DNA from: an uncultured Methanospirillum sp.
Lineage (GTDB): Archaea; Halobacteriota; Methanomicrobia; Methanomicrobiales; Methanospirillaceae
Direction of reading: 5' to 3'
NCBI RefSeq assembly: GCF_963668475.1
Contig: NZ_OY764544.1
Location: 3,862,860-3,926,859 of the forward strand
Length of the DNA: 64,000 nucleotides
A program made the position numbers and the translations under genes. The stretch's first letter is position 1. The number at the start of each line of letters is the position of its first letter. Positions 1 through 9,082 of this stretch are shown piece after piece. The notes beneath the pieces were generated by a model. It was not told the DNA's origin, made no database searches, and saw only the letters and a program-made list of their open reading frames with translations.

Positions 1-1
1 A

Positions 2-1777
2 AAGACACATCCGGTCGATGCGGTCATCTCTGATTATGCAATGCCATATATGGATGGCATTGAGTTTTTAAAGATCATCAAGCAGCAGTATCCTGATCTG
101 CCGTTCATCATGCTGACCGGTGAGGACAGCAAAGAGATAGCCATTGAGGCGTTAAATGCAGGTGCAGACTTTTACCAGAATAAGGGTGATGAACTCGATA
201 TCCAGACCCTTGATATCGCAAAGAAGGTACGGGTCCTGGTCAGCCAGCGGGAAGCAGTCAGTGCAGTCAGACGAAAGGATGCAATCCTTGAAGCCATCAG
301 TTATGCAGCCGAACAGTTCTTGAAAGGAACGATCCTTCATATAGATTCCCGCGACATTCTCGGAAGGCTTGGTGTTGCGACCGGAGCAGACCTTGTCTAC
401 CTTGTCAATGTCAGGGATTGTGAGACCGAGCCAACAGGCTGCGAAGTCTCTGTGGTCTGGTCACGAACAGAGAACAGACAGCCGGGATCACCATCACACT
501 GGCCTGAACACTGGCATTCGACTCTTACTACAAGCCGGTCATTTTCAGGTGGCCTCTCAACAATGCCCGCAATTGATAGAGAGTTCTTGCAGAAAGAAGG
601 CATTGCTTCTCTCCTGATCCTTCCAATTTATGCTAACTCCCAGATGTGCGGGTATCTTGTCTTTGAAGATCATGAGCAGGAGCAGAGACGCTCTTCGATT
701 GAGATTCAGACCCTTATCATGGCTGCGGAGATTATCGGTTCTGCCCGGTACAGGCGGCACATTGAAGAGTTTTACAAGAGTCCGGTGGAGGAGGCAAATC
801 TTGGGATCTTTCTCTTCTGTGATACGGTGTTCAGGTATGTAAATCCCCGGATCTGTTCCATCTTCGGGTACCGGCGTGAAGAGTTGCTTAAACTCAAAGA
901 TCCCCTGGTGCTTATTCACCCGTCTGATCATGAGTTGTTTATTAAGAGTATCGCCAAGGCGATGGAGGGGGTAGATCAGCCACACAATTTTGAATGTACC
1001 GGAATCAGGAAGGACGGTCGTGAAATATTTCTTGAGATATACCTGACCACCATCAAACTTCTGGACTCCCGGTGTATTGCAGGCAATATCATCGATATTA
1101 CTGACCGGAGGATCATTCAGCAGTCTCTTCAGGAGAGTGAGCAGCGGTACCGCAGGCTTGCCGAGCAGCTTGATGATCTGATCCTTGTCATCGATCCCTC
1201 CTGGATTATAACATATGTCAATCCTGCTGGAATGACGGCTTTTCCCGGGCTTGGTAACGGTCCCCTTTCTGATATCAGGAATGTATTTACCGACCAGATC
1301 TATGCCCGTTTTCTGGAACTGGTTGAAGAGTCAATCGGTGACGGGAGTATACGGTCCTGGAGTATGGAGATCCCCCTGCCAGACCAGGAGAGCAGGTGGT
1401 TTGACATCTCAATCACTCCCCTTAAGATCGATGACGGGCAGATATCATCACTCGTTGTTTACTTTCATGATGTCTCGTTCAGAGTCCAGCGGGAAGAAGA
1501 GATCCGTCGTGCAGGTCTCGCCCAGCTTGAACTGAACATGGAGCAGTTCCAGATCCTCAACGATGAGATTCGCAACCCGATACAGGTGATTAAAGGGCTT
1601 AATCTCCTGCAGGGCGGTGAGTATTCAGGCAAGATTGAGGTGCAACTGGGTATTATCAACGATCTCATCGATAAACTGGATCGTGCCTGGGTGCAGTCTG
1701 AGAAGGTACACAAGTTCCTGCTCCGGCATTATCAGCATGGGATGTATATCGAGCGGGATACCGATTCCGGAACGTAA
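2..1777 (+). CDS. Receiver-GAF-PAS-PAS signalling protein, 5' end outside window
   Basis: The reading frame is open from the first bases, so the start lies upstream. The protein begins inside a CheY-like receiver (SDYAMPYMDGIEFL carries the phosphoacceptor Asp; a TGEDS segment follows). Next come a GAF-like region (about 80-240), a PAS domain (about 245-365) and a second PAS (about 370-495). The C-terminal helical segment resembles a DHp dimerisation helix (NDEIRNPIQVIKGL), but the usual phospho-histidine position holds Asp and no HATPase domain follows. It therefore probably relays signals by protein contact rather than as a kinase. Such PAS-rich proteins are abundant in Methanomicrobiales. 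Its partner is unknown. Confidence 0.85.
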   Translation, partial: KTHPVDAVISDYAMPYMDGIEFLKIIKQQYPDLPFIMLTGEDSKEIAIEALNAGADFYQNKGDELDIQTLDIAKKVRVLVSQREAVSAVRRKDAILEAISYAAEQFLKGTILHIDSRDILGRLGVATGADLVYLVNVRDCETEPTGCEVSVVWSRTENRQPGSPSHWPEHWHSTLTTSRSFSGGLSTMPAIDREFLQKEGIASLLILPIYANSQMCGYLVFEDHEQEQRRSSIEIQTLIMAAEIIGSARYRRHIEEFYKSPVEEANLGIFLFCDTVFRYVNPRICSIFGYRREELLKLKDPLVLIHPSDHELFIKSIAKAMEGVDQPHNFECTGIRKDGREIFLEIYLTTIKLLDSRCIAGNIIDITDRRIIQQSLQESEQRYRRLAEQLDDLILVIDPSWIITYVNPAGMTAFPGLGNGPLSDIRNVFTDQIYARFLELVEESIGDGSIRSWSMEIPLPDQESRWFDISITPLKIDDGQISSLVVYFHDVSFRVQREEEIRRAGLAQLELNMEQFQILNDEIRNPIQVIKGLNLLQGGEYSGKIEVQLGIINDLIDKLDRAWVQSEKVHKFLLRHYQHGMYIERDTDSGT

Positions 1778-2028
1778 ACGGTTTTTTGGATCCCGGATCA
1801 CCTTTCTGTTATTATCTGTTCACTCTCTGGATTCTCGGCTCTTGTAGATCTGGCATTCCTCGCCACTGTTGCATTTCGGCACGGTATGAGCCTGATGAAC
1901 TTCGATCTCCTGATATTATGGATTTTGTATGAATACTGAAGCACCGTTCGATAATATGTGAATGGAATACCTTCGGATGTACAATACAGATAGTGATAAC
2001 CGGTGCCGGTGAGAGAGGTACCTGTTTC

Positions 2029-3276
2029 ATGTCTGGGAATTTTTCGCTGGGTATCATCGGGGGTGGGCCTGCCGGGCTCTTCTGTGCATTGCAGGCAGCA
2101 GGTGAAGGCCTGAATGTTGTCGTGTTTGAGAAGAAGAGGTCCTGTGGCAATAAACTGCTGATCAGCGGGTCAGGTCAGTGCAATGTTACCCATGACGGTG
2201 ATGTGAGATCGTTTCTGACTCATTACGGGGAGAACGCCTCATTTCTAAAACCTGCACTGATGAACTTCTCTAATCAGGATCTGATACGGTTTTTCAATGA
2301 TAATCAGGTTCCTCTTGAGATCGAGATCGGGGGAAAAGTGTTCCCGGTCTCACGAAAGGCATCAGATATTCTTGATCTTCTTGTTGGTGAGTGTCGTACG
2401 CGTGGCGTTGAGATTCGGAGCCAGCAGCCGGTCGTTTCGGTGTCTATTGAAGATGGCAGATTTTTGATACAGAGTGGCACAGACAAGGTCAGTGCCGATG
2501 CGTTGGTGATAGCAACCGGTGGTGATACCTATCCTGCCACCGGTTCAACCGGTGACGGGTTCAGATTCGCCCGTGACCTTGGTCACCAGGTTGCAGAGAC
2601 TGGTCCGGCCCTCACCGGTGTATACGTGCGAGACTATCTGTTCACGGATTTGTCAGGGATCTCATTTGCTGATCGGCCGGTCTCTCTCTTCAGGAACGGG
2701 AAGAAGATCAAAACGCACACCGGAGATATTCTCTTCACTCATACCGGACTTTCCGGGCCTGGAATTCTTGATTTTTCCAGGTATATCAGACCTGCTGATA
2801 CTCTTCGTATCTCGTTTATGCCCGGGACTGATGCACGGAAAGTGAATGAGGATCTGGTCAGTCTGATTGCCGCTGCTGGCAATCGACAGGTAAAGACTGT
2901 GCTTGGGGCATTTGATCTCCCTGACCGGTTTATCAGAAAAATTATGGAACTTGCCGGTGTTAATCTGGAGCTCACCGCTGCCCATCTCTCCAAAAAAGAC
3001 CGGACTGCACTGGTAGATCTTCTGACCGCCTGTCCTTTTGTTGTTGCGCGACTTGGAGGACCTGATGAAGCGATGGTTACCCGAGGTGGTGTTGAGTTGT
3101 CAGAGGTAAACCCGAAGACGATGGAGTCACGAATTGTTCCCGGTTTATTCTTTGCAGGTGAGGTTCTTGATATTGACGGGGATACGGGGGGATATAATCT
3201 TCAGGCTGCGTTCTCGACTGCAGTGCTGGCAGCGAAACGGGTGAGGGTTATAGCGAGTACTAAGCCGGAGTCGTGA
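2029..3276 (+). CDS. HI0933/YhiN-family FAD-dependent oxidoreductase
   Basis: A flavoprotein of about 415 residues. The N-terminus has the dinucleotide-binding signature GIIGGGPAGLFCALQAA, then FEKKRSCGNKLLISGSGQCN, which is diagnostic of the HI0933/BaiN-like family. Near the C-terminus GLFFAGEVLDIDGDTGGYN followed by LQAAFSTAVLAA is the conserved FAD-contacting end. Members are soluble, and most have no proven substrate; reduction of unsaturated carbon-carbon bonds is known for BaiN. I chose the ATG at 2029 because GAGAGAGGT stands about 10 bases upstream; a start at 1993 lacks such a site. It appears to be a single-gene unit. Confidence 0.9.
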   Translation: MSGNFSLGIIGGGPAGLFCALQAAGEGLNVVVFEKKRSCGNKLLISGSGQCNVTHDGDVRSFLTHYGENASFLKPALMNFSNQDLIRFFNDNQVPLEIEIGGKVFPVSRKASDILDLLVGECRTRGVEIRSQQPVVSVSIEDGRFLIQSGTDKVSADALVIATGGDTYPATGSTGDGFRFARDLGHQVAETGPALTGVYVRDYLFTDLSGISFADRPVSLFRNGKKIKTHTGDILFTHTGLSGPGILDFSRYIRPADTLRISFMPGTDARKVNEDLVSLIAAAGNRQVKTVLGAFDLPDRFIRKIMELAGVNLELTAAHLSKKDRTALVDLLTACPFVVARLGGPDEAMVTRGGVELSEVNPKTMESRIVPGLFFAGEVLDIDGDTGGYNLQAAFSTAVLAAKRVRVIASTKPES

Positions 3277-3536
3277 TTAAATACCCGGGTTCATCAGGTG
3301 AAACCGGGGCATGCCGATTGGTACGACTGTTGAAAAATCCTTCAGCTTCTGATCTGATGGTAACCGGGGCCCGGGGTTGGTGTGAATGTCGTACAGGAGT
3401 CATTGCGGAACCTGATCCTGATCGCTGTCCAATCCTTTGTTTCGCGGACATCTCGCGGGAATGGGCGCGAGTACCAAAATCTCCTGATTGCATATCCGAC
3501 CTCTTTACTTCTTCAGATTGGGTTTCTGGATCTCAT

Positions 3537-3727
3537 CTCGCGGAAAACTAAAACTCACTTGTATACTCACATACTATTGATGATGTGTCTGATCATGCAC
3601 TGTATATTCTCATTTTCCGCGATATGTACATAAAAGCTAATAATTTTATATATATATTATATACAGGGTCTATACGTGCCTGGATTTGTCGCGGAAAGCA
3701 CCCGCAATCTTCCGCGACGTTCCGCGA
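3537..3727. repeat. Cluster of five TTCCGCGA / TCGCGGAA octamers
   Basis: The octamer TTCCGCGA or its complement occurs at 3537-3544, 3615-3622, 3689-3696, 3710-3717 and 3720-3727. Weaker relatives lie at about 3442 and 3453. An extremely AT-rich, TATA-like run (about 3637-3663) lies inside the cluster. The spacing is irregular, so this is neither CRISPR nor a simple tandem repeat. It looks like a set of binding sites or remnants of folded leader RNA around a promoter. The whole stretch 3277-3790 has no convincing gene. Confidence 0.7.
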
Positions 3728-3739
3728 TAACCCTGTTTA

Positions 3740-3755
3740 CCGGTTGATCCTGCCG
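3740..3755 (+). other. 16-nt match to the 5' end of archaeal 16S rRNA
   Basis: The bases CCGGTTGATCCTGCCG are the well-known conserved start of archaeal small-subunit rRNA. After this word the resemblance stops at once (TGAGACTT instead of the expected GAGGTC-type sequence). Upstream are a strong TATA-like run and repeated GC-rich octamers, as might be found in an rRNA operon leader. I infer a possible relic of an rRNA operon whose body was lost; chance similarity cannot be excluded without comparing the leaders of the intact operons. Confidence 0.4.
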
Positions 3756-3790
3756 TGAGACTTCTGTATACTGAAGATATCTGTTAATTA

Positions 3791-4159
3791 GTGTCGATGA
3801 TGGCTGAAGCAGATTATGGTTTTAATACCACTCGTTTTTTCCCTGCAATATCGCAAAAGAGTATCATACACCATTTCAACGAGGTTAATGATACCTATGT
3901 AGGGTTTTCAATGCATCCGGCTCAACCTTATTTATTTGTAGTATTGTTTGCTTTTGTTCGATTCACCATTCGCCATGAACATTTTTTCCTGGTTATAGCA
4001 AAGCCGGGATACAATAATCCCTGTCATAATACTGATCTGATTTTCTGTGAAAATGGTGTCAATCCAATCTGGTGGACATATGTCGGGATGATATCAAACA
4101 AACCGAACGATGATCGGCAAAACAACCCCATAAGTAAGAGAGCCGTTTCGAGGGTTTAG
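3791..4159 (+). CDS. Uncertain 122-residue open frame
   Basis: A stop-free frame between the possible rRNA scar and thiC. It has no motif I recognise, no good ribosome-binding site and odd composition. The opposite strand, read from about 4158 down to 3800, also gives protein-like sequence (WIDTIFTENQISIMTGIIV, INLVEMVYDTLLRYCREK) broken by three stops. That suggests the stretch may instead be a decayed minus-strand gene, perhaps a transposase. Either reading is weak. Confidence 0.2.
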   Translation: MSMMAEADYGFNTTRFFPAISQKSIIHHFNEVNDTYVGFSMHPAQPYLFVVLFAFVRFTIRHEHFFLVIAKPGYNNPCHNTDLIFCENGVNPIWWTYVGMISNKPNDDRQNNPISKRAVSRV

Positions 4160-4390
4160 GAGATCGGTTTTCTTTGTACAACTACCGGAGAGGAATACCC
4201 ACCGGTTCAGCGTTAAATCCGTCTTCCATGTGATTAGGACCCTACCCACATCCACATGTTGTGGGCTGTGATTCTGGATAATCTGGTAAAATCCTGGAAT
4301 ATCTCATCTCTCATGCTGATATGAATCTCCTCAAGAACCATATGCGGGAACAGCCAAAAAATACAGCAGAATTCCGGAGCAACCTTGCCC

Positions 4391-5623
4391 ATGACACCCA
4401 CACTAATCCAAGCCGTACAGAAAGGAATCATTCCATCCGCAGTTTATTCCATTGCTGCCAGTGAGGGGGTCCCTCCTGAATATGTTCAGGAATGTATAGC
4501 ATCCGGGTGTATCGTCATCATGCAGAGAGACGGGCACTGCGCCGGTATCGGAAAAGGGCTGCGTACAAAAATCAATGTAAATCTGGGAACCTCATCCTCG
4601 AAAGCCTACCTTGAAGATGAGATCAAAAAAGCACAAATCGCTGAAAAGTTCGGGGCAGACACAATTAGCGATTTGTCAATGGGCGGGGATATTGAAAGAA
4701 TCCGGAAGACAATCTTCTCTTCGACCAGCCTCCCCATCACCACTGTTCCCGTTTATCAGACCGTTTCGGAGATTGGTCTGAAGAAGATGACCGCTGATGA
4801 TATTATTGAAACGGTCAGGTCTCATGCAGAAGAGGGTATGAGTTCACTGGTCATACATACTGTCACTTCAGCAATGCTCGCACAGATCCGGAAAAGAAAG
4901 CGTATTCTGGGAGTAGTTTCCAAAGGAGGATCTATCACCAGTGCGTTCATGGCGATCAACGAATGTGAAAACCCATTCATTGAACATTTCGATACCATCC
5001 TCCAAATCTGCCAGGACCATGATATTGTCCTCTCGCTGGGCAATACGGCACGGAGTGGCTGTATCAATGACCAGCGTGATATGCTCCAGCGAATGGAGGA
5101 GAAGAACAACGTAATTCTTGCAGAAAAGGCCCATGCTGCCGGGGTTCAGGTTATTATCGAGGGTGCGGGTGGTCATATCCGTCTGGATCGGATTGCTCCG
5201 ATGATCCGCCGTTACAAAAAAATGGCAGACTTCCCTCTCTTTGTTGCCGGTCCGCTCCCGACTGATATTGGAGTCGGGTATGATCACATCGCTGGCTGTG
5301 CCGGAGCAAGTACGGCAAGTGCTGCCGGTGCTGATTATCTCTGCTATATCACGCCGGCTGAACATCTCGGTCTTCCGACAGTGGATGCTGTAAAAGAGGG
5401 GCTCATTGCGTTCAGGATCGCTGCCCATATTGGTGATACCGTTAAGTCGGGAGTTATGGCTGAGGACCGGTCCGTGGCCATGCTTCGGTCTGTTCTTGAC
5501 AGAGAGGGACAGGTCAGATGTGCCATCGATCCTGAACGGGCCTCCTCACTTTCTGATGGTGAGCCGGAATGCACAATGTGTGGGGAATTCTGTGCGATTA
5601 AGATCATACAGGAACTCCAGTGA
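4391..5623 (+). CDS. thiC: Phosphomethylpyrimidine synthase ThiC
   Basis: A protein of about 410 residues matching the archaeal/clostridial-length ThiC family. ThiC is the radical SAM enzyme that converts aminoimidazole ribotide into the hydroxymethylpyrimidine phosphate of thiamine. The family blocks VNLGTSSS, DTISDLSMGGD, PITTVPVYQ, VSKGGS, EGAGGHI and FVAGPLPTDIGVGYDHI are present. The C-terminal CTMCGEFCAIK supplies three Cys for the 4Fe-4S cluster in the short-spaced archaeal form. GGAG at 4376-4379 fits either the ATG at 4391 or a TTG at 4385. No complete TPP riboswitch was found in the 230-base leader, so control is probably by a protein repressor. Confidence 0.93.
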   Translation: MTPTLIQAVQKGIIPSAVYSIAASEGVPPEYVQECIASGCIVIMQRDGHCAGIGKGLRTKINVNLGTSSSKAYLEDEIKKAQIAEKFGADTISDLSMGGDIERIRKTIFSSTSLPITTVPVYQTVSEIGLKKMTADDIIETVRSHAEEGMSSLVIHTVTSAMLAQIRKRKRILGVVSKGGSITSAFMAINECENPFIEHFDTILQICQDHDIVLSLGNTARSGCINDQRDMLQRMEEKNNVILAEKAHAAGVQVIIEGAGGHIRLDRIAPMIRRYKKMADFPLFVAGPLPTDIGVGYDHIAGCAGASTASAAGADYLCYITPAEHLGLPTVDAVKEGLIAFRIAAHIGDTVKSGVMAEDRSVAMLRSVLDREGQVRCAIDPERASSLSDGEPECTMCGEFCAIKIIQELQ

Positions 5624-5890
5624 CAATGCTACCTGATGTTGATAGATAGTATCTGAACCAGAATTTGGACAACTATCTGCATCTTGAGTTGATTCCATCA
5701 GCTTGGCTGAAACCGTGTGATGGAGACAGGTAGATGGCAGGTCTGTTTTATTGTGTTGGTTTTACAGTATAAAATGTAATCCTCCTGTAATAGGAATTAA
5801 TTTGTAAACCCTTCATCACTCGACTCCATTTATTATTTCATCTGCCCTAATAGGCTGAGTATTCAGTACTTTTGCACGACATGGAGACCA

Positions 5891-6019
5891 TCATTGTGCA
5901 CTATGCTTAGCAGGGATTCCATATACATGATGTTCAAGAAAAATACGGTCATCAGAACTAAGATCTTCAACATAAGTCAGACCAAGTGTTTCTAAACGGG
6001 TTAATAGCCAGGGATGACT
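5891..6019 (-). pseudogene. Possible 3' remnant of an unknown gene
   Basis: The gap 5624-6049 has no intact gene. Read on the minus strand, 43 codons ending in TGA give plausible protein sequence (LLTRLETLGLTYVEDLSSDD, FLEHHVYGIPAKHSAQ). A further in-register piece (LFEQ) lies upstream in another frame. The family is unknown. The rest of the gap is AT-rich and featureless. Confidence 0.25.
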
Positions 6020-6049
6020 TGTTCAAAGAGCTAAAATGTACTTAACCAT

Positions 6050-6475
6050 TTACCGAGCGATATAGAAATCATCGTTTATTATATTATGAACACTTTTAAT
6101 AAATTGTACAATATTTCCAGTTTTCTGGAAAAAATAAAACTTTTCATAATCAATTTTGAATTTTAATATTTCATCTTTGGAATAACAGGAGTAGAGAATA
6201 AAAGGAGTTTTAATTCCTTTCTGTCTCAAAGATCGAAAAAAATCAATGCCATTTATTCTGTTCATATTATAATCGGAAATTATTAAATCAAATTCCTGAT
6301 TAATAAGAAATTGATATGCTTGGTCAGGTTTTTGGCAGATCTGTACATGCCAGTTACCTTCTTTTTCTAGGATGAGTTTCATGACCTCTAACCACCCCAA
6401 AGCATCATCAACGAAAAGAATAGATAATTGTAAATTAGCCTGAATTATATTTGGGGACGAATTATCCAAATTCAC
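6050..6475 (-). CDS. Single-domain CheY-like response regulator
   Basis: A protein of 141 residues consisting of one receiver domain and no output domain. LSILFVDDALGWLEVMK supplies the acidic pair, LIISDYNMNRINGIDFF the phosphoacceptor Asp, and FQKTGN the conserved Lys near the C-terminus. It is much more AT-rich than the core genes of the window. It is transcribed divergently from the HTH-PAS protein at 6569 with 93 bases between the starts, so the two may share a regulatory region and belong to one pathway. Its kinase is unknown. Confidence 0.85.
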   Translation of the reverse strand: MNLDNSSPNIIQANLQLSILFVDDALGWLEVMKLILEKEGNWHVQICQKPDQAYQFLINQEFDLIISDYNMNRINGIDFFRSLRQKGIKTPFILYSCYSKDEILKFKIDYEKFYFFQKTGNIVQFIKSVHNIINDDFYIAR

Positions 6476-6568
6476 GAATAGATATCTTTTTAGATCCCTT
6501 AATAAAACATAGTATTATGGTATACATTAGTAATAACCTATTATAGTAATAATGATCTTTTTTTATTA

Positions 6569-7495
6569 ATGCCCTCAGATATCATCGATATCATCCTACA
6601 TCAATTAAAAAACCAAAATAAGGCCTTATCAATATCAGAGATTGCTAAAAAAGCAAATATTTCCAGATTTACAGCAGCACGATACCTTGAACTTTTACAT
6701 TTTTCAGGCCAGGTTAAGAGATTTGAGGTTGGGAAAGCTAAGAAATATATGCTTACTTCTGAACTGAATCTTTGTTCTTTATCTGATCTAACTTCAGATT
6801 TAATTATAGTTTTAAATAGCGAATTTAAAATCGTCTTTATCAATGATGCATATTTAAATTTTTCACACCTGACCAAGAATATGGTAATTGGCAGAAGAAT
6901 TGATGCATTAAATCTAGACGTTTTTTCTAATTTAAACATCCTTGATCTGTTACAAAATTGCCAAGTTGGCGAGTTAAAAAATTATATTCTGGAGATAAAT
7001 CGTAACAATTGCAAATTTTTTTATGAGTTAACCTTTATAAAAGTAATCATAACTTTTTTCAAGACTACAATTTCCATAGTTGTAGAAGATATTACTGAAA
7101 AAAAAAGAATTGACGAAGAATTGAAATTTCTTGCAACGATAGTCATTTGCTCTGAAGATGCTATTATCGGAGTAGACAAGACATTTTTTATAAAAAGTTG
7201 GAATGTTAGGGCTGAAGGATTATTTGGGTATACTCCAGAAGAAGTTATCGGTTTGCCCATTTCTGTTCTTTGTCCACCAAAATCCAACGATTTCTCAAAT
7301 GTGTTTACTCGGGTGATTAATGGTGAGTCCATTCATCGACAGAGATGTAGAAGAAGATGCAAAGATGGTTCAATTGTTGACATGTCCCAAATTATTACGC
7401 CTGTGTATAGTCAATCTGGTGAGATTGTCGGCTCTTCTATTATCTATAGAGATATTAAAAACAAACCAAAATCCCGGAAACTACTTGACATGTAA
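6569..7495 (+). CDS. Winged-helix DNA-binding protein with two PAS domains
   Basis: A protein of 308 residues. Residues 1-65 form a winged helix-turn-helix (LSISEIAKKANISRFTAARYLELL, then a wing around GQVKRFEVGKAKKYML). A degenerate PAS spans about 70-185 and a clearer PAS about 190-305 (WNVRAEGLFGYTPEEVIGLP, then SSIIYRDIKNK). It has no kinase domain, so it looks like a one-component sensor-regulator. It is AT-rich like its divergent neighbour and unlike the core genes, suggesting the pair arrived together. The ligand and target genes are not evident. Confidence 0.8.
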   Translation: MPSDIIDIILHQLKNQNKALSISEIAKKANISRFTAARYLELLHFSGQVKRFEVGKAKKYMLTSELNLCSLSDLTSDLIIVLNSEFKIVFINDAYLNFSHLTKNMVIGRRIDALNLDVFSNLNILDLLQNCQVGELKNYILEINRNNCKFFYELTFIKVIITFFKTTISIVVEDITEKKRIDEELKFLATIVICSEDAIIGVDKTFFIKSWNVRAEGLFGYTPEEVIGLPISVLCPPKSNDFSNVFTRVINGESIHRQRCRRRCKDGSIVDMSQIITPVYSQSGEIVGSSIIYRDIKNKPKSRKLLDM

Positions 7496-7743
7496 GAGTA
7501 TTTTACTCACCGATAATGAGTCCACTTGACTCATCCAATTCTATCGTGTCCTGTATTTGTTTTTATGATATTCATATTCTCAACACGTTTGTTGCCACTG
7601 ATTGGTAAAAATGCCCTTAATCTATGATAATATGAGCCATTCAACCCCTAAAGCGGTGACCGGATTTATCTATTTCATCCGCCGAAAACAGTCCCCGCCG
7701 CTTTCACAGCACTACAATATCCCCTCTTCTCCGGCATAAGTGC

Positions 7744-8380
7744 TCACCGGGAAATCCCGGACAGGCCATCAAGCAGATCAACAATCTCCACCTCTCCGGC
7801 TTTATTTGCTTTCACCGTCATGATTGCGCCCCGGATAACCTGAGCATATCGCCAGTACATCAGTATCATCCCGATACCATTCCCGATTGCAAGAACCAGG
7901 GACACAACGGTAACGATACTCATGAGATTCATGATTCCCCCCGTATTTCCGTTCTCACTCACATTCATCCTGCCTGCAGCAACAGACCGCTCTTCCTGTG
8001 TCCAGTTCACGGTCCCGGTCTTCTTACTCAGTGAAATCAGCCCGGACCCGGTGATGTCAACACCCCCGGATGTCAGATCCTCTGACATACCCCGGTCTGC
8101 AGTATAATTCCCTGATGCCAGGATTCCCCGGGTCTCGATCTCGGCACAAGGGTCTCATCATCTAACCTGGCAAACATACATCGCCAGACCTCTGATTCCG
8201 GAGTACTGGTCTGTGCAGAATACTCCTGGATCCCTACCGGACCGGTTGACGAGATCCGGGTTTGGGTATCAGGTTCCTTTGAGAAGTCGATCGTCCTGGT
8301 GACCGTTGACTGGTCATTGGTGAACAGGAGCCCGGCATAGGTCTTGTCCCCGGTAAGAGAGGACTTGATCCAACCTGATC
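7744..8380 (-). pseudogene. Frameshifted surface/membrane protein remnant
   Basis: Two adjoining minus-strand frames make one protein. The upstream part reads about TYAGLLFTNDQSTVTRTIDF and ends near CMFARLDDETL. One missing base around 8145 then shifts the reading into AEIETRGILASGNYTADRG and on to the C-terminal 114 residues. The end contains one hydrophobic helix (MNLMSIVTVVSLVLAIGNGI) and a short basic tail. The 5' end is missing. It resembles a secreted or membrane-anchored methanogen protein, but I do not recognise the family. The region 7496-7743 downstream holds nothing I can identify. Confidence 0.5.
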
Positions 8381-8436
8381 AATAGGTAGGATCTAAAAAA
8401 ATGGGAAAAATAATACAAATCAAATATTCTGTATAA

Positions 8437-8646
8437 TTATCTGGATTCAGTAATCCTGACTTCTTGGCGCTTTAAGATATTTGAAAAGACTTCATCCTGA
8501 TCAGATGGCAACCAGGTATGCCGATCTCTGGTATAATCCCCGGAACCGATCTCAAAACTGGAAAGAAACCGTGCCATGTCAACAGGGCCGAGTGCCTTAG
8601 ATAGCGCTTCGATTCCTTCCCGTCTGATCTCACTGATCGTCTTCAT
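8437..8646 (-). CDS. Putative antitoxin partner of the PIN-domain gene
   Basis: A small hydrophilic protein of 69 residues (begins MKTISEIRREGIEALSKALG). It overlaps the 3' end of the PIN-domain gene by 17 bases. Size, charge and overlap match antitoxin-like partners of PIN toxins, although here the toxin gene comes first. No classical DNA-binding fold is evident. With the toxin gene broken by a stop codon, this gene may be an orphan remainder. Family assignment is by context only. Confidence 0.5.
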   Translation of the reverse strand: MKTISEIRREGIEALSKALGPVDMARFLSSFEIGSGDYTRDRHTWLPSDQDEVFSNILKRQEVRITESR

Positions 8647-9082
8647 ATTTCACCCTCATTAGCCAGGATGCCGGGTTGTGTGCAATAAGCCCGAATGTTG
8701 GGTTTTTTCGGATCGTCGATATGATATGATCATCGGTTGTTAAAAATATAGAATTTCCTACTGTTGCACAAGCACAATGAAGAGCATCGAAAAGATGTAA
8801 CCCGTACGATTCATACGATTTAGTTAGGTTCAGCACATCTGAAGTGATAGGCAGGTATTCATGAATAATCGAAACCGCACGAAGAGCTTTCGCCTTCTTC
8901 TCATAATCGACTATGTATGAGATCTCCTCATCGATTGCCACACTTCCAAGCAATGTCAACTCAGAAGACCGACATCGGTCAAGTATCGACAATACTGCAT
9001 CTGATTCGAGTCTGACTCTCTCACTTGTTTTGTCATCAAATGGACGACAATATTAACAGACATCAAGATAAATCCTCAACAC
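8630..9082 (-). pseudogene. PIN-domain (VapC-like) toxin with in-frame TAA
   Basis: The downstream 120 residues contain typical PIN features (GLHLFDALHCACATVGNSIF followed by LTTDD). Upstream, in the same frame, the sequence reads RIYLDVC, then TAA (9055-9053), then YCRPFDDKTSERVRLESD. The first catalytic Asp (YLDVC) is therefore separated from the rest by the stop codon. A GTG at 9082 or TTG at 9079 would be the original start. PIN nucleases need the N-terminal Asp, so any product restarted downstream (for example at the ATG at 8992) should be inactive. Confidence 0.75.

Noticed and set aside
3537..3727. CRISPR array
   Set aside because: The repeated unit is only eight bases, occurs in both orientations and is irregularly spaced; no cas genes are in the window.
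4250..4300. TPP-riboswitch-like string TCTGGATAAT before thiC
   Set aside because: Only this short word resembles the aptamer. The CTGAGA element and the matching CCAGCG/AGGGA parts are missing and the helices cannot form.
4234..4431. Minus-strand frame of 65 codons overlapping the thiC start
   Set aside because: It covers the thiC ribosome-binding region and first codons, has no family features and looks like a shadow frame.
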